Assembly: GCF_036195045.1 (NCBI RefSeq)
Contig: NZ_CP108100.1
Span: 5,084,001 to 5,148,000, forward strand
Direction: 5' to 3'
Length of the DNA: 64,000 nucleotides
From: Streptomyces sp. NBC_00236
Lineage (GTDB): Bacteria > Actinomycetota > Actinomycetes > Streptomycetales > Streptomycetaceae
Under the pieces are notes generated by a model. The model did not search any database, was not told the DNA's origin, and saw nothing but the letters and a program-made list of their open reading frames with translations. Made by a program: the position numbers and the translations under genes. The stretch's first letter is position 1; each line of letters opens with the position of its first letter. Shown piece after piece: positions 1 to 9,177 of the stretch.

Positions 1-477
1 GAGCAGCTCTCCTCCCGCGTCTCCTTCCGTCGTGCCATGCGTAAGAGCATGCAGAGCTCGATGAAGGCCGGCGCCAAGGGCATCAAGATCCAGTGCGGCG
101 GTCGCCTCGGCGGCGCCGAGATGTCCCGCTCGGAGTTCTACCGCGAGGGCCGCGTGCCCCTGCACACCCTCCGTGCGAACGTCGACTACGGCTTCTTCGA
201 GGCCAAGACGACCTTCGGCCGCATCGGCGTGAAGGTCTGGATCTACAAGGGCGACGTCAAGAACATCGCCGAGGTCCGCGCCGAGAACGCTGCTGCCCGT
301 GCGGGCAACCGCCCGGCCCGTGGCGGCGCTGACCGTCCGGCCGGCCGCGGTGGCCGTGGTGGCGAGCGTGGCGGTCGCGGCCGCAAGCCGCAGCAGTCGG
401 CTCCGGCCGCCGAGGCCCCCAAGGCCGAGGCGACCGCCGCTGCTCCGGCGGCTGAGAGCACCGGAACGGAGGCCTGA
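1..477 (+). CDS. rpsC: 30S ribosomal protein S3, 5'-truncated by window edge
   Basis: S3 is part of the mRNA-entry side of the 30S head. The reading frame is open from base 1, so the start and the N-terminal KH domain lie outside the window. What remains (158 codons) has the S3 C-terminal core ([14 protein letters not shown], then KVWIYKGD). A long low-complexity tail follows, rich in Arg, Gly, Ala and Pro, typical of actinobacterial S3. It is followed 5 nt later by rplP in the standard S10 operon order (rpsC-rplP-rpmC-rpsQ). Certain by family; only the 5' part is missing. Confidence 0.97.
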   Translation, partial: EQLSSRVSFRRAMRKSMQSSMKAGAKGIKIQCGGRLGGAEMSRSEFYREGRVPLHTLRANVDYGFFEAKTTFGRIGVKVWIYKGDVKNIAEVRAENAAARAGNRPARGGADRPAGRGGRGGERGGRGRKPQQSAPAAEAPKAEATAAAPAAESTGTEA

Positions 478-482
478 CCGAA

Positions 483-902
483 ATGCTGATCCCCCGTAGG
501 GTCAAGCACCGCAAGCAGCACCACCCGAAGCGCAGCGGTATGTCCAAGGGTGGCACGCAGGTTGCGTTCGGCGAGTACGGCATCCAGGCGCTGACCCCGG
601 CGTACGTGACGAACCGTCAGATCGAGTCCGCTCGTATCGCGATGACCCGTCACATCAAGCGTGGCGGCAAGGTCTGGATCAACATCTACCCGGACCGTCC
701 CCTGACGAAGAAGCCTGCCGAGACCCGCATGGGTTCCGGTAAGGGTTCTCCCGAGTGGTGGATCGCGAACGTCAAGCCGGGTCGGGTGATGTTCGAGCTG
801 TCCTACCCGAACGAGAAGATTGCTCGTGAGGCGCTCACCCGCGCTGCTCACAAGCTTCCGATGAAGTGCCGGATTGTTCGGCGCGAGGCAGGTGAGTCGT
901 GA
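483..902 (+). CDS. rplP: 50S ribosomal protein L16
   Basis: L16 (139 aa, normal family length) sits near the A site and the central protuberance of the 50S subunit. The N-terminus [14 protein letters not shown] and the internal stretch [22 protein letters not shown] are diagnostic of the family. The gene lies 5 nt after rpsC, and its TGA (900-902) overlaps the ATG of rpmC by one base, so the two are translationally coupled. It belongs to the S10 operon. Confidence 0.98.
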   Translation: MLIPRRVKHRKQHHPKRSGMSKGGTQVAFGEYGIQALTPAYVTNRQIESARIAMTRHIKRGGKVWINIYPDRPLTKKPAETRMGSGKGSPEWWIANVKPGRVMFELSYPNEKIAREALTRAAHKLPMKCRIVRREAGES

Positions 903-1126
903 TGTCGGCCGGTACCAAGACGTCCGAGCTGCGCGAGCTGGGCAACGAGGAGCTCCTCAACAAGCTCCGCGAGGCCAAGGAAGAGCTGTTCAACCTCCGC
1001 TTCCAGGCGGCGACCGGACAGCTCGAGAACCACGGCCGGCTCAAGTCCGTCCGTAAGGACATCGCCCGGATCTACACCCTGATGCGCGAGCGCGAGCTCG
1101 GCATCGAGACGGTGGAGAGCGTCTGA
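902..1126 (+). CDS. rpmC: 50S ribosomal protein L29
   Basis: L29 (74 aa) is a small helical-hairpin protein at the peptide exit tunnel, next to L23. The protein [13 protein letters not shown]... with the helix motif [20 protein letters not shown] is clearly L29. A GTG exists one codon upstream at 899. The ATG at 902 gives the family's usual N-terminus and overlaps the rplP stop by one base, so it is preferred. The stop overlaps the rpsQ ATG (TGATG), which keeps the operon tightly coupled. Confidence 0.97.
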   Translation: MSAGTKTSELRELGNEELLNKLREAKEELFNLRFQAATGQLENHGRLKSVRKDIARIYTLMRERELGIETVESV

Positions 1127-1410
1127 TGAGCGAGAAGACTGTGACTGAGACGAACACCGACCGCGGTTTCCGCAAGACCCGTGAGGGTCTGGTCGTCAGC
1201 GACAAGATGGACAAGACCGTCGTCGTCGCTGTCGAGGACCGCGTCAAGCACGCGCTGTACGGCAAGGTCATCCGCCGTACGAACAAGCTCAAGGCTCACG
1301 ACGAGCAGAACGCCGCCGGCGTCGGCGACCGTGTCCTCCTCATGGAGACCCGGCCGCTGTCCGCCACGAAGCGGTGGCGCATCGTCGAGATCCTCGAGAA
1401 GGCCAAGTAA
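1126..1410 (+). CDS. rpsQ: 30S ribosomal protein S17
   Basis: S17 (94 aa) is an OB-fold primary 16S rRNA-binding protein. The core [22 protein letters not shown] followed by [14 protein letters not shown] is the S17 signature. There is a short actinobacterial N-terminal extension ([14 protein letters not shown]). The ATG overlaps the rpmC TGA. It is the last gene of the S10 operon: two strong hairpins follow before rplN opens the spc operon. Confidence 0.98.
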   Translation: MSEKTVTETNTDRGFRKTREGLVVSDKMDKTVVVAVEDRVKHALYGKVIRRTNKLKAHDEQNAAGVGDRVLLMETRPLSATKRWRIVEILEKAK

Positions 1411-1412
1411 TT

Positions 1413-1489
1413 CCTGAGGGGTTTCCCCTTCAGGCAGGTTCCGCCAGGCTCGGCGGGGGTCCGTTCCGGTAACGGAGCGGCCCCCGCCG
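1413..1489 (+). terminator. Double hairpin at the S10/spc operon boundary
   Basis: Two stem-loops follow rpsQ directly. The first (1413-1421 with 1425-1434) is a 9-bp stem with one bulged A and a TTT loop. The second pairs CGGCGGGGG (1451-1459) with CCCCCGCCG (1481-1489) and encloses an inner CCGTT/AACGG stem. There is no long T-run, as is common for Streptomyces terminators. The position matches the division between the S10 and spc operons. It could act as a terminator or an attenuator. Confidence 0.6.
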
Positions 1490-1517
1490 GGAACCGGCAG
1501 ACGATCAGGAGATAGAC

Positions 1518-1886
1518 GTGATCCAGCAGGAGTCGCGACTGCGTGTCGCCGACAACACGGGTGCGAAGGAAATTCTCACCATCCGTGTTCTCGGTGGCTC
1601 GGGTCGCCGCTACGCGGGCATCGGTGACGTCATCGTCGCCACCGTCAAGGACGCGATCCCCGGTGGCAACGTGAAGAAGGGTGACGTCGTCAAGGCCGTC
1701 ATCGTTCGCACCGTCAAGGAGCGTCGTCGTCAGGATGGCTCGTACATCCGCTTCGACGAGAACGCCGCTGTCATTCTCAAGAACGACGGCGACCCCCGCG
1801 GCACCCGTATCTTCGGCCCGGTGGGCCGTGAGCTGCGCGAGAAGAAGTTCATGAAGATCATCTCGCTCGCGCCGGAGGTGCTGTAA
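1518..1886 (+). CDS. rplN: 50S ribosomal protein L14
   Basis: L14 (122 aa, exact family length) binds 23S rRNA at the subunit interface with L19. The N-terminus [19 protein letters not shown] is close to universal. The GTG start is preceded by a GAG-rich ribosome binding site (CAGGAG about 10 nt upstream). It is the first gene of the spc operon, separated from rpsQ by a 107-nt spacer with two hairpins. rplX follows after 2 nt. Confidence 0.98.
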   Translation: MIQQESRLRVADNTGAKEILTIRVLGGSGRRYAGIGDVIVATVKDAIPGGNVKKGDVVKAVIVRTVKERRRQDGSYIRFDENAAVILKNDGDPRGTRIFGPVGRELREKKFMKIISLAPEVL

Positions 1887-1888
1887 GC

Positions 1889-2212
1889 ATGAAGATCAAG
1901 AAGGGCGACCTGGTTCAGGTCATCACCGGTAAGGACAAGGGCAAGCAGGGCAAGGTCATCGTTGCCTACCCTGCTCAGGACCGCGTCCTCGTCGAGGGTG
2001 TCAACCGGGTCAAGAAGCACACCAAGGCCGGTCAGACCGCTCGCGGCTCGCAGACCGGTGGCATTGTGACGACCGAGGCACCCGTCCACGTCAGCAACGT
2101 GCAGCTGGTTGTTGAGAAGGACGGCAACAAGGTCGTTACTCGCGTCGGCTACCGCTTTGACGACGAGGGCAACAAGATCCGCGTTGCCAAGCGCACCGGT
2201 GAGGACATCTGA
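1889..2212 (+). CDS. rplX: 50S ribosomal protein L24
   Basis: L24 (107 aa) is an early 23S rRNA-binding assembly protein. The KOW motif is visible near the N-terminus ([19 protein letters not shown]), followed by the [12 protein letters not shown] segment. The TGA overlaps the ATG of rplE at 2212, so translation is coupled within the spc operon. Confidence 0.98.
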   Translation: MKIKKGDLVQVITGKDKGKQGKVIVAYPAQDRVLVEGVNRVKKHTKAGQTARGSQTGGIVTTEAPVHVSNVQLVVEKDGNKVVTRVGYRFDDEGNKIRVAKRTGEDI

Positions 2213-2769
2213 TGACTACCACCACTGCGCCGCGTCTCAAGACGCGCTACCGCGAGGAAATCGCCGGCAAGCTGCGTGAGGAGTTCTCCTACGAGAACGT
2301 CATGCAGATTCCCGGTCTGGTCAAGATCGTGGTCAACATGGGTGTGGGCGACGCCGCCCGCGACTCCAAGCTGATCGATGGCGCCGTGCGCGACCTCACC
2401 ACGATCACCGGTCAGAAGCCGGCCGTCACCAAGGCCCGCAAGTCGATCGCGCAGTTCAAGCTGCGCGAGGGGCAGCCGATCGGCTGCCACGTCACCCTCC
2501 GTGGTGACCGCATGTGGGAGTTCCTGGACCGTACGCTGTCGCTCGCGCTTCCGCGTATCCGTGACTTCCGTGGCCTGTCGCCGAAGCAGTTCGACGGCCG
2601 TGGCAACTACACCTTCGGTCTCACGGAGCAGGTCATGTTCCACGAGATCGACCAGGACAAGATCGACCGGGTCCGGGGCATGGACATCACCGTGGTCACC
2701 ACGGCGACCAATGACGACGAGGGTCGTGCCCTCCTTCGTCACCTCGGCTTCCCGTTCAAGGAGAACTGA
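2212..2769 (+). CDS. rplE: 50S ribosomal protein L5
   Basis: L5 (185 aa) binds 5S rRNA and helps form the central protuberance. Diagnostic segments include the [16 protein letters not shown] block, the [20 protein letters not shown] block and the C-terminal [11 protein letters not shown]. It is coupled to rplX by a one-base overlap and to rpsN by a 2-nt gap. Confidence 0.98.
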   Translation: MTTTTAPRLKTRYREEIAGKLREEFSYENVMQIPGLVKIVVNMGVGDAARDSKLIDGAVRDLTTITGQKPAVTKARKSIAQFKLREGQPIGCHVTLRGDRMWEFLDRTLSLALPRIRDFRGLSPKQFDGRGNYTFGLTEQVMFHEIDQDKIDRVRGMDITVVTTATNDDEGRALLRHLGFPFKEN

Positions 2770-2771
2770 CC

Positions 2772-2957
2772 GTGGCGAAGAAGGCTCTGATCGCTAAGGC
2801 CGCCCGTAAGCCGAAGTTCGGCGTTCGCGGGTACACCCGCTGCCAGCGCTGCGGCCGGCCCCACTCCGTCTACCGCAAGTTCGGCCTGTGCCGCGTGTGC
2901 CTTCGTGAGATGGCTCACCGTGGCGAGCTGCCGGGCGTGACCAAGAGCTCCTGGTAA
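2772..2957 (+). CDS. rpsN: 30S ribosomal protein S14, zinc-binding (type Z)
   Basis: This is a 61-aa S14 of the short zinc-binding type. The zinc knuckle is C24-x2-C27-x12-C40-x2-C43. A GTG start follows rplE after 2 nt. Many Streptomyces carry a second, zinc-free S14 elsewhere for zinc starvation; none is in this window. UniProt-style naming would be rpsZ. Position in the spc operon is standard. Confidence 0.97.
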   Translation: MAKKALIAKAARKPKFGVRGYTRCQRCGRPHSVYRKFGLCRVCLREMAHRGELPGVTKSSW

Positions 2958-3181
2958 TTCTCCTTCGCCCTTTGGGCGTTGGGAATCACCGGAGACTCTC
3001 GGTAAGCATCTGGTCGGCAGGAGCCCGGCCTCGCATGCCGTAGGCTTGTGGGGTTGGGCGCCTGCCGCCCAAGACCGACTTACTACGCCGTAGGTCCCCG
3101 CACCGCACCCGTCCTGCCTCTGAGTAGGGAGAGGGATGGCGCATACAGGAAACCCCGGCGAGAGAGGCCGAAGGCCAACTC
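2958..3181 (+). other. Structured 224-nt spacer between rpsN and rpsH
   Basis: This is one of the longest gaps inside the spc operon. It holds several potential stems: CGCCC/GGGCG near 2967-2980, TTGGGCG/CGCCCAA near 3053-3071, and a long-range GTAAG/CTTAC pairing flanking them (about 3001 and 3082). The S8 ribosome binding site (AGAGAGG) is at the far end. No open reading frame looks real. It could be an attenuator or a ribosomal-protein autoregulatory leader. Confidence 0.4.
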
Positions 3182-3580
3182 ATGACCATGACTGATCCCA
3201 TCGCAGACATGCTCACGCGTCTGCGTAACGCGAACTCGGCGTATCACGACGACGTCACGATGCCGCACAGCAAGATCAAGTCGCACATCGCGGAGATCCT
3301 CCAGCAGGAGGGCTTCATCACGGGCTGGAAGGTCGAGGACGCCGAGGTTGGCAAGAACCTCGTCCTCGAGCTGAAGTTCGGCCCGAACCGCGAGCGCTCG
3401 ATCGCCGGCATCAAGCGTATTTCGAAGCCGGGTCTGCGTGTATACGCAAAGTCCACCAATCTGCCGAAGGTTCTCGGCGGCCTGGGCGTGGCGATCATCT
3501 CCACGTCCCACGGTCTCCTGACCGGCCAGCAGGCCAGCAAGAAGGGCGTAGGTGGGGAAGTCCTCGCCTACGTCTGGTAG
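3182..3580 (+). CDS. rpsH: 30S ribosomal protein S8
   Basis: S8 (132 aa) is a primary 16S rRNA binder that organises the 30S platform. The protein begins [18 protein letters not shown] and ends [26 protein letters not shown], both typical. A second ATG lies two codons in (3188); the first is preferred from the conserved Streptomyces N-terminus. rplF follows after 21 nt. In E. coli S8 represses the spc operon; whether that holds here cannot be read from the sequence. Confidence 0.98.
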   Translation: MTMTDPIADMLTRLRNANSAYHDDVTMPHSKIKSHIAEILQQEGFITGWKVEDAEVGKNLVLELKFGPNRERSIAGIKRISKPGLRVYAKSTNLPKVLGGLGVAIISTSHGLLTGQQASKKGVGGEVLAYVW

Positions 3581-3601
3581 TCGGGAACGGAGGAATAGCT
3601 C

Positions 3602-4141
3602 ATGTCGCGAATCGGCAAGCTCCCCATCCAGGTTCCCGCCGGTGTGGACGTCACCATCGATGGCCGTACGGTCGCGGTGAAGGGCCCCAAGGGCACCCTC
3701 TCGCACACCGTTGCGTCGCCGATCGAGGTCACCAAGGGTGAGGACGGCGTCCTGAACGTCGCCCGCCCGAACGACGAGCGTCAGAACAAGGCCCTTCACG
3801 GCCTGTCCCGCACGCTGGTGGCGAACATGATCACCGGCGTGACCACGGGATACATCAAGGCGCTCGAGATCAGTGGTGTCGGTTACCGCGTCCAGGCGAA
3901 GGGCTCCAACCTGGAGTTCGCCCTGGGCTACAGCCACCCGATCCTGATCGAGGCCCCGGAGGGCATCACCTTCAAGGTGGAGTCCCCCACGAAGTTCACC
4001 GTCGAGGGCATCGACAAGCAGAAGGTCGGCGAGACCGCGGCCAAGATCCGCAAGCTGCGGAAGCCTGACCCGTACAAGGCCAAGGGCGTCAAGTACGCCG
4101 GCGAGGTCATCCGCCGCAAGGTCGGAAAGGCTGGTAAGTAG
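3602..4141 (+). CDS. rplF: 50S ribosomal protein L6
   Basis: L6 (179 aa) binds near the factor-binding centre of the 50S subunit. Its two duplicated domains are visible: the N-terminal [21 protein letters not shown] part and the C-terminal GYSHP...[26 protein letters not shown] part. An upstream GGAGGAA ribosome binding site is 6 nt before the ATG. rplR starts 2 nt after the stop. Confidence 0.98.
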   Translation: MSRIGKLPIQVPAGVDVTIDGRTVAVKGPKGTLSHTVASPIEVTKGEDGVLNVARPNDERQNKALHGLSRTLVANMITGVTTGYIKALEISGVGYRVQAKGSNLEFALGYSHPILIEAPEGITFKVESPTKFTVEGIDKQKVGETAAKIRKLRKPDPYKAKGVKYAGEVIRRKVGKAGK

Positions 4142-4143
4142 CG

Positions 4144-4527
4144 ATGGCATACGGCGTAAAGATCGCCAAGGGCGACGCGTACAAGCGTGCAGCCCTCAAG
4201 CGTCGCCACATCCGCGTCCGCAAGCACATCTCCGGTTCGCCGGAGCGTCCGCGCTTGGTTGTGACGCGTTCCAACCGCCACATGGTGGCTCAGGTCATCG
4301 ACGACATCGCGGGCCACACGCTCGCGTCGGCGTCGACCCTGGACGTCTCCATCCGTGGTGGCGAGGGCGACAAGAGCAGCCAGGCCAAGCAGGTCGGCGC
4401 CCTGGTCGCCGAGCGTGCCAAGGCCGCAGGCGTCGAGGCCGTCGTGTTTGACCGCGGTGGTAACCAGTACGCCGGGCGGATTGCCGCTCTGGCTGACGCC
4501 GCCCGTGAAGCCGGGCTGAAGTTCTAA
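4144..4527 (+). CDS. rplR: 50S ribosomal protein L18
   Basis: L18 (127 aa) binds 5S rRNA together with L5. The segments [20 protein letters not shown] and the C-terminal [23 protein letters not shown] mark the family. It is tightly spaced after rplF (2 nt), with a 47-nt gap to rpsE. Confidence 0.98.
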   Translation: MAYGVKIAKGDAYKRAALKRRHIRVRKHISGSPERPRLVVTRSNRHMVAQVIDDIAGHTLASASTLDVSIRGGEGDKSSQAKQVGALVAERAKAAGVEAVVFDRGGNQYAGRIAALADAAREAGLKF

Positions 4528-4574
4528 GCCCCGGTTCCTACGCACAGCGGACGTAACAGAGAGAGGTAAATCCA

Positions 4575-5180
4575 ATGGCTGGACCCCAGCGCCGCGGAAG
4601 CGGTGCCGGTGGCGGCGAGCGGCGGGACCGGAAGGGCCGTGACGGCGGCGCAGCTGCCGCCGAGAAGACCGCGTACGTCGAGCGCGTCGTCGCGATCAAC
4701 CGTGTCGCCAAGGTTGTGAAGGGTGGTCGTCGCTTCAGCTTCACCGCGCTGGTCGTGGTGGGCGATGGTGACGGCACCGTCGGTGTCGGTTACGGCAAGG
4801 CCAAGGAAGTTCCCGCGGCCATTGCCAAGGGCGTGGAAGAAGCCAAGAAGAACTTCTTCAAGGTTCCGCGTATCCAGGGCACCATCCCTCACCCGATCCA
4901 GGGCGAGAAGGCTGCGGGCGTCGTTCTGCTCAAGCCTGCTTCCCCCGGTACCGGTGTTATCGCCGGTGGCCCGGTGCGCGCCGTTCTGGAGTGCGCCGGC
5001 GTTCACGACATCCTGTCGAAGTCGCTCGGTTCTTCGAACCCGATCAACATCGTGCACGCGACCGTGGCGGCCCTCCAGGGCCTGCAGCGTCCCGAGGAGA
5101 TCGCGGCTCGCCGTGGTCTGCCCCTCGAGGACGTCGCCCCCGCGGCTCTGCTTCGTGCTCGTGCGGGAGCGGGTGCGTAA
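4575..5180 (+). CDS. rpsE: 30S ribosomal protein S5
   Basis: S5 (201 aa) takes part in decoding accuracy and mRNA unwinding on the 30S subunit. A Gly/Arg-rich N-terminal extension (residues 1-33) precedes the double-stranded RNA-binding domain ([19 protein letters not shown]) and the [15 protein letters not shown] block. An AGAGAGG ribosome binding site lies about 8 nt upstream. The TAA overlaps the ATG of rpmD by one base. Confidence 0.98.
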   Translation: MAGPQRRGSGAGGGERRDRKGRDGGAAAAEKTAYVERVVAINRVAKVVKGGRRFSFTALVVVGDGDGTVGVGYGKAKEVPAAIAKGVEEAKKNFFKVPRIQGTIPHPIQGEKAAGVVLLKPASPGTGVIAGGPVRAVLECAGVHDILSKSLGSSNPINIVHATVAALQGLQRPEEIAARRGLPLEDVAPAALLRARAGAGA

Positions 5181-5362
5181 TGGCCCGTCTCAAGATCACG
5201 CAGACGAAGTCGTACATCGGCAGCAAGCAGAACCACCGCGACACCCTTCGTTCGCTCGGGCTCAAGCGCCTGCACGACGTGGTTGTCAAGGAGGACCGCC
5301 CCGAGTTCCGCGGAATGGTTCACACCGTCCGCCACCTCGTGACGGTTGAGGAGGTCGACTGA
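5180..5362 (+). CDS. rpmD: 50S ribosomal protein L30
   Basis: L30 (60 aa) is the short bacterial form. The sequence [28 protein letters not shown] and the C-terminal [15 protein letters not shown] are characteristic. The reading frame is open further upstream, but the ATG overlapping the rpsE stop gives the correct family length. rplO begins 1 nt after the stop. Confidence 0.97.
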   Translation: MARLKITQTKSYIGSKQNHRDTLRSLGLKRLHDVVVKEDRPEFRGMVHTVRHLVTVEEVD

Positions 5363-5363
5363 C

Positions 5364-5819
5364 ATGGCGGAGAACAAGCCGCTGAAGGCGCATGACCTCC
5401 GGCCTGCCCCGGGTGCCAAGACCGCCAAGACCCGTGTGGGTCGTGGTGAGGCATCCAAGGGTAAGACCGCTGGTCGTGGTACCAAGGGCACCAAGGCCCG
5501 TTACCAGGTTCCGGAGCGCTTCGAGGGTGGCCAGATGCCCCTCCACATGCGTCTCCCGAAGCTCAAGGGCTTCAAGAACCCGTTCCGCACCGAGTACCAG
5601 GTCGTGAACCTGGACAAGCTCGCGACGCTCTACCCCGAGGGTGGAGAGGTCACGGTGGCCGACCTGGTCGCCAAGGGCGCTGTGCGCAACAACCACCTCG
5701 TCAAGGTCCTCGGACAGGGCGAGATCTCCGTGGCACTGCAGGTTTCGGTTGACGCCGTCTCCGGCTCCGCCAAGGAGAAGATTGCCGCTGCCGGCGGCAC
5801 CGTCACCGAGCTCGTCTGA
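5364..5819 (+). CDS. rplO: 50S ribosomal protein L15
   Basis: L15 (151 aa) is a late-assembly 50S protein. The N-terminal Gly/Lys-rich segment ([14 protein letters not shown]) is conserved. The upstream in-frame ATG at 5346 lies inside rpmD, so the ATG at 5364 ([14 protein letters not shown]) is chosen. It ends the ribosomal part of the spc operon; a strong hairpin follows before secY. Confidence 0.97.
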   Translation: MAENKPLKAHDLRPAPGAKTAKTRVGRGEASKGKTAGRGTKGTKARYQVPERFEGGQMPLHMRLPKLKGFKNPFRTEYQVVNLDKLATLYPEGGEVTVADLVAKGAVRNNHLVKVLGQGEISVALQVSVDAVSGSAKEKIAAAGGTVTELV

Positions 5820-5854
5820 GACAACTCGGACCAATCGGTGGCCTGAACATCCGA

Positions 5855-5886
5855 CCGGGGATGCCTCTCATATGGGGCATCCCCGG
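5855..5886 (+). terminator. Hairpin terminator/attenuator between rplO and secY
   Basis: A perfect 11-bp stem, CCGGGGATGCC (5855-5865) and GGCATCCCCGG (5876-5886), encloses a 10-nt loop and is followed by TTGGTCGTTCC. A second hairpin (GGCGC/GCGCC with outer GCCC/GGGC, 5944-5967) follows within the 223-nt rplO-secY gap. These would separate ribosomal-protein transcription from secY, or attenuate readthrough. Confidence 0.65.
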
Positions 5887-6042
5887 TTGGTCGTTCCTAG
5901 GGGGGCATGTACGCCGGTAAGGTGGCCTCCGTTGCTGTGGTAAGCCCTGGGCGCAAGCGCCTTGGGCCCTTTGGCTATTACGTACTCATCGATCCTCAAG
6001 ACCGTCACCTCTACGCATTGCGCGGGGGTCGCAGGAGGCACC

Positions 6043-7362
6043 GTGCTCACCGCGTTCGCCCGGGCGTTCAAGACGCCCGACCTGCGCAAGAAGCTGTTCT
6101 TCACGCTCGGCATCATCGTGCTCTACCGGCTCGGGGCGCACATCCCGGTACCGGGTGTGAGCTACGAGAACGTCCAGACCTGTGTTGATCAGGCAAGTAA
6201 GGGCAACAACAGCCTCTTCGGCCTGGTGAACATGTTCAGCGGTGGTGCACTGCTGCAGATCACGATCTTCGCGCTCGGCATCATGCCGTACATCACGGCC
6301 AGCATCATTCTTCAGCTGCTGACCGTGGTGATTCCCCGACTCGAGGCGCTCAAGAAGGAGGGGCAGTCCGGCCAGGCAAAGATCACGCAGTACACGCGTT
6401 ATCTGACGGTCGCACTCGCCATCCTGCAGGGCACCGGCCTGGTGGCCACCGCACGCAGCGGTGCGCTCTTCAGCGGCTGCCCGGTCGCCGACCAGATCGT
6501 CCCGAACCAGTCGATGTTCACGACGGTCGTCATGGTCATCACGATGACCGCCGGCACGGCCGCCGTCATGTGGCTCGGTGAGCTCATCACCGACCGCGGC
6601 ATCGGCAACGGCATGTCGATCCTGATGTTCATCTCGATCGCCGCCAGCTTCCCCGGCGCCATCTGGGCCATCAAGACGAGCGGCAAGCTCGCGGACGGCT
6701 GGATCGAGTTCGCCACCGTCATCCTGATCGGCTTCGTGATGGTGGGGCTCGTCGTCTTCGTCGAGCAGGCCCAGCGCCGGATCCCGGTGCAGTACGCGAA
6801 GCGCATGATCGGGCGCCGGTCGTACGGTGGTACGTCCACCTACATCCCGCTGAAGGTGAACCAGGCGGGTGTGATTCCCGTCATCTTCGCTTCTTCGCTG
6901 CTCTACATCCCGGCCCTGATCGTCCAGTTCTCCAACTCCACCGCGGGCTGGGCGACCTGGATCCAGGACCACTTCGTCAAGGGCGACCACCCGTACTACA
7001 TCGCGACGTACTTCCTGTTGATCGTGTTCTTCGCCTTCTTCTACGTGGCGATCTCGTTCAACCCCGAGGAAGTCGCCGACAACATGAAGAAGTATGGTGG
7101 CTTCATCCCGGGTATCCGGGCAGGTCGACCTACTGCCGAGTATCTGAGCTACGTGCTCAACAGGATCACTTGGCCGGGCTCGCTGTATCTGGGTCTGATC
7201 GCTCTTGTGCCGACGATGGCGTTGGCAGGCTTCGGCGGGGCCAACCAGAACTTCCCGTTCGGCGGGACGAGCATCCTCATCATCGTGGGTGTGGGTCTGG
7301 AAACCGTGAAGCAGATCGAGAGTCAGCTCCAGCAGCGCAATTACGAAGGGTTCCTCCGCTGA
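6043..7362 (+). CDS. secY: Preprotein translocase subunit SecY
   Basis: SecY is the channel-forming subunit of the SecYEG translocon in the plasma membrane. The 439-aa protein shows about ten hydrophobic segments. Family motifs include YRLGAHIPVPGV near the N-terminus, GGALLQITIFALGIMPYITASII (plug/TM2 region) and the cytoplasmic loop QRRIPVQYAKR. The frame is open 27 codons further upstream. The GTG at 6043 is chosen because GCAGGAGG lies just before it and the family N-terminus (LTAFARAFKTPDLRKK) starts there. The stop overlaps the adk ATG. Confidence 0.97.
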   Translation: MLTAFARAFKTPDLRKKLFFTLGIIVLYRLGAHIPVPGVSYENVQTCVDQASKGNNSLFGLVNMFSGGALLQITIFALGIMPYITASIILQLLTVVIPRLEALKKEGQSGQAKITQYTRYLTVALAILQGTGLVATARSGALFSGCPVADQIVPNQSMFTTVVMVITMTAGTAAVMWLGELITDRGIGNGMSILMFISIAASFPGAIWAIKTSGKLADGWIEFATVILIGFVMVGLVVFVEQAQRRIPVQYAKRMIGRRSYGGTSTYIPLKVNQAGVIPVIFASSLLYIPALIVQFSNSTAGWATWIQDHFVKGDHPYYIATYFLLIVFFAFFYVAISFNPEEVADNMKKYGGFIPGIRAGRPTAEYLSYVLNRITWPGSLYLGLIALVPTMALAGFGGANQNFPFGGTSILIIVGVGLETVKQIESQLQQRNYEGFLR

Positions 7363-8018
7363 TGCGAATCGTCCTCGTCGGCCCGCCGGGTGCCGGCAAG
7401 GGAACGCAGGCTGCGTACCTTGCCAAGAACCTGTCGATTCCGCACATCTCCACGGGCGACCTCTTCCGCGCCAACATCAGCCAGGGCACTGACCTTGGCA
7501 AGCAGGCCCGCGCCTACATGGACGCGGGGCAGCTGGTGCCGGACGAGGTCACGATCGGGATGGCCAAGGACCGCATGTCCCAGCCGGACGCGGTCAACGG
7601 CTTCCTGCTCGACGGCTTCCCGCGCAACGTGGGTCAGGCCGAGGCGCTCGATGTGATGCTCAAGGACGAGGGCGTAAAGCTGGACGCGGTACTCGACCTC
7701 GAAGTCCCCGAGGACGAGGTCGTGAAGCGCATCGCGGGCCGCCGGGTCTGCCGCAACGAGAGCGCGCACGTGTTCCACGTGACGTACAACCCGCCGAAGA
7801 CCGAGGGTGTCTGCGACACCTGTGGCGGCGAGCTGTACCAGCGCGACGACGACAGCGAAGAGACGGTCCGCACCCGGCTGGAGGTCTACCACACGCAGAC
7901 CGAGCCGATCATCGACTACTACAGGGCGCAGAACCTGGTGGTCACCATCTCCGCGCTCGGCAAGGTCACCGAGGTGACCGAGCGGGCCATGGAGGCTCTG
8001 AAGTCCGACGAGGGCTGA
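7362..8018 (+). CDS. adk: Adenylate kinase
   Basis: This enzyme catalyses ATP + AMP = 2 ADP in the cytoplasm. The protein is 218 aa. The P-loop GPPGAGKGT is at residues 7-15, the AMP-binding segment (STGDLFRANI) follows, and then the DGFPRNVGQAEALD motif. The LID insertion contains a CDTC pair plus an upstream cysteine, so a metal site is possible but one half is not a full CxxC. It is coupled to secY by a one-base overlap (TGATG), the usual actinobacterial secY-adk-map order. Confidence 0.97.
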   Translation: MRIVLVGPPGAGKGTQAAYLAKNLSIPHISTGDLFRANISQGTDLGKQARAYMDAGQLVPDEVTIGMAKDRMSQPDAVNGFLLDGFPRNVGQAEALDVMLKDEGVKLDAVLDLEVPEDEVVKRIAGRRVCRNESAHVFHVTYNPPKTEGVCDTCGGELYQRDDDSEETVRTRLEVYHTQTEPIIDYYRAQNLVVTISALGKVTEVTERAMEALKSDEG

Positions 8019-8043
8019 GAGAGCACCCGTAGTACATGCAGTG

Positions 8044-8081
8044 CAGTCGGCCGCGGCGTCCTTGGGCGCCGCGGCCGACTG
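8044..8081 (+). terminator. Perfect hairpin terminator after adk
   Basis: A perfect 15-bp stem (8044-8058 with 8067-8081) with an 8-nt loop is followed directly by TTTG. It starts 26 nt after the adk stop and ends 60 nt before map. Most secY-adk transcripts should end here, so map would need readthrough or its own promoter. Confidence 0.8.
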
Positions 8082-8141
8082 TTTGCGGCCGTATCGTTGA
8101 GTACGCCGCACCCGTCCCCGTATCCAGAAAGGCGCCGCGCA

Positions 8142-8978
8142 ATGGTGCAGATCAAGACCCCCGAGCAGATCGCGAAGATGCGTGAGGCGGGGCTGGTGGT
8201 CGCTGCCATTCACGCCGCCACCCGCGAGGCGGCGGTGCCCGGTGCCACCACGCAGGACCTGGACCAGGTCGCCCGCAAGGTGATCGCCGACCACGGTGCG
8301 AAGTCGAACTTCCTCGGGTACGGCGGGTTCCCCGCGACGATCTGCACCTCGGTGAACGAGGTCGTCGTCCACGGCATCCCGGACGACAAGACCGTCCTCA
8401 AGGACGGCGACATCATCTCCATCGACGCCGGCGCGATCATCGACGGCTGGCACGGCGACGCGGCCTACACGGCCTTCGTCGGCACCGGTCACGCTCCGGA
8501 GCTCGTCGAGCTCTCCCGGGTGACCGAGGAGTCGATGTGGGCCGGTATCGCGGCGATGAAGGTGAACAACCGCCTGGTCGACATCTCGAAGGCGATCGAG
8601 TCCTACATCCGCCGCCAGCCCCGTCCGGCGACGGGCAAGTACGGGATCATCGAGGACTACGGCGGGCACGGCATCGGCACCGAGATGCACATGGACCCGC
8701 ACCTGCTGAACTACGTCGCCCGCAAGCGCGGCAAGGGCATCAAGCTGGTCCCGGGCCTCTGCCTGGCCATCGAGCCGATGGTCTCCCTCGGCACGGCCCG
8801 TACCGAGGTGCTGGAGGACGAGTGGACCGTCATCACCACCGACGGCACCTGGTCCTCCCACTGGGAGCACTCCATCGCCCTCACGGAGCAGGGCCCGCTG
8901 GTCCTGACCGCTCCGGACTGCGGCCGCGAGAAGCTGGCGCAGTACGGCGTGGAGGCGGCGCCCGACCCGCTGGGCTGA
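8142..8978 (+). CDS. map: Methionine aminopeptidase, type I
   Basis: Removes the initiator methionine from nascent proteins; cytosolic dimetal hydrolase. The 278-aa protein carries the full metal/catalytic set: H77, D95, D106, H176, E211 and E242, in the motifs CTSVNEVVVHG, ISIDAGAIIDGWHGD, GHGIG, AIEPM and SHWEHSIA. The frame is open 15 codons upstream, but the ATG at 8142 gives the normal length. It lies downstream of adk, the common order, but beyond a strong terminator. Confidence 0.96.
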   Translation: MVQIKTPEQIAKMREAGLVVAAIHAATREAAVPGATTQDLDQVARKVIADHGAKSNFLGYGGFPATICTSVNEVVVHGIPDDKTVLKDGDIISIDAGAIIDGWHGDAAYTAFVGTGHAPELVELSRVTEESMWAGIAAMKVNNRLVDISKAIESYIRRQPRPATGKYGIIEDYGGHGIGTEMHMDPHLLNYVARKRGKGIKLVPGLCLAIEPMVSLGTARTEVLEDEWTVITTDGTWSSHWEHSIALTEQGPLVLTAPDCGREKLAQYGVEAAPDPLG

Positions 8979-9177
8979 CGAGGGGTGCCGGCGGTGCCGG
9001 GCCTCTTGCGTGATTGACAGCCACCGCGAGGTCTAAGGATCTCCCGCGGTGGGCAAACTTGACGGATTCGTCTTTTGGAGTCCGCTGACGTAGACTGACT
9101 CGTCGGCTCTCGTGCATCCGTGTGTCCGCATACGAGTGACGGAAGTCGATCAAGGTAGCCGATTCGAAAGGCGAAGC
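8979..9177 (+). promoter_or_regulatory. infA upstream region with promoter-like elements
   Basis: The 199-nt gap before infA contains a TTGACA (9014-9019), a TTGACG (9059-9064) and a TAGACT (9091-9096). No pair has ideal 17-18 nt spacing, so the exact promoter is unclear. An independent promoter for the infA-rpmJ-rpsM group is likely, given the change from the adk-map unit. Confidence 0.35.
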
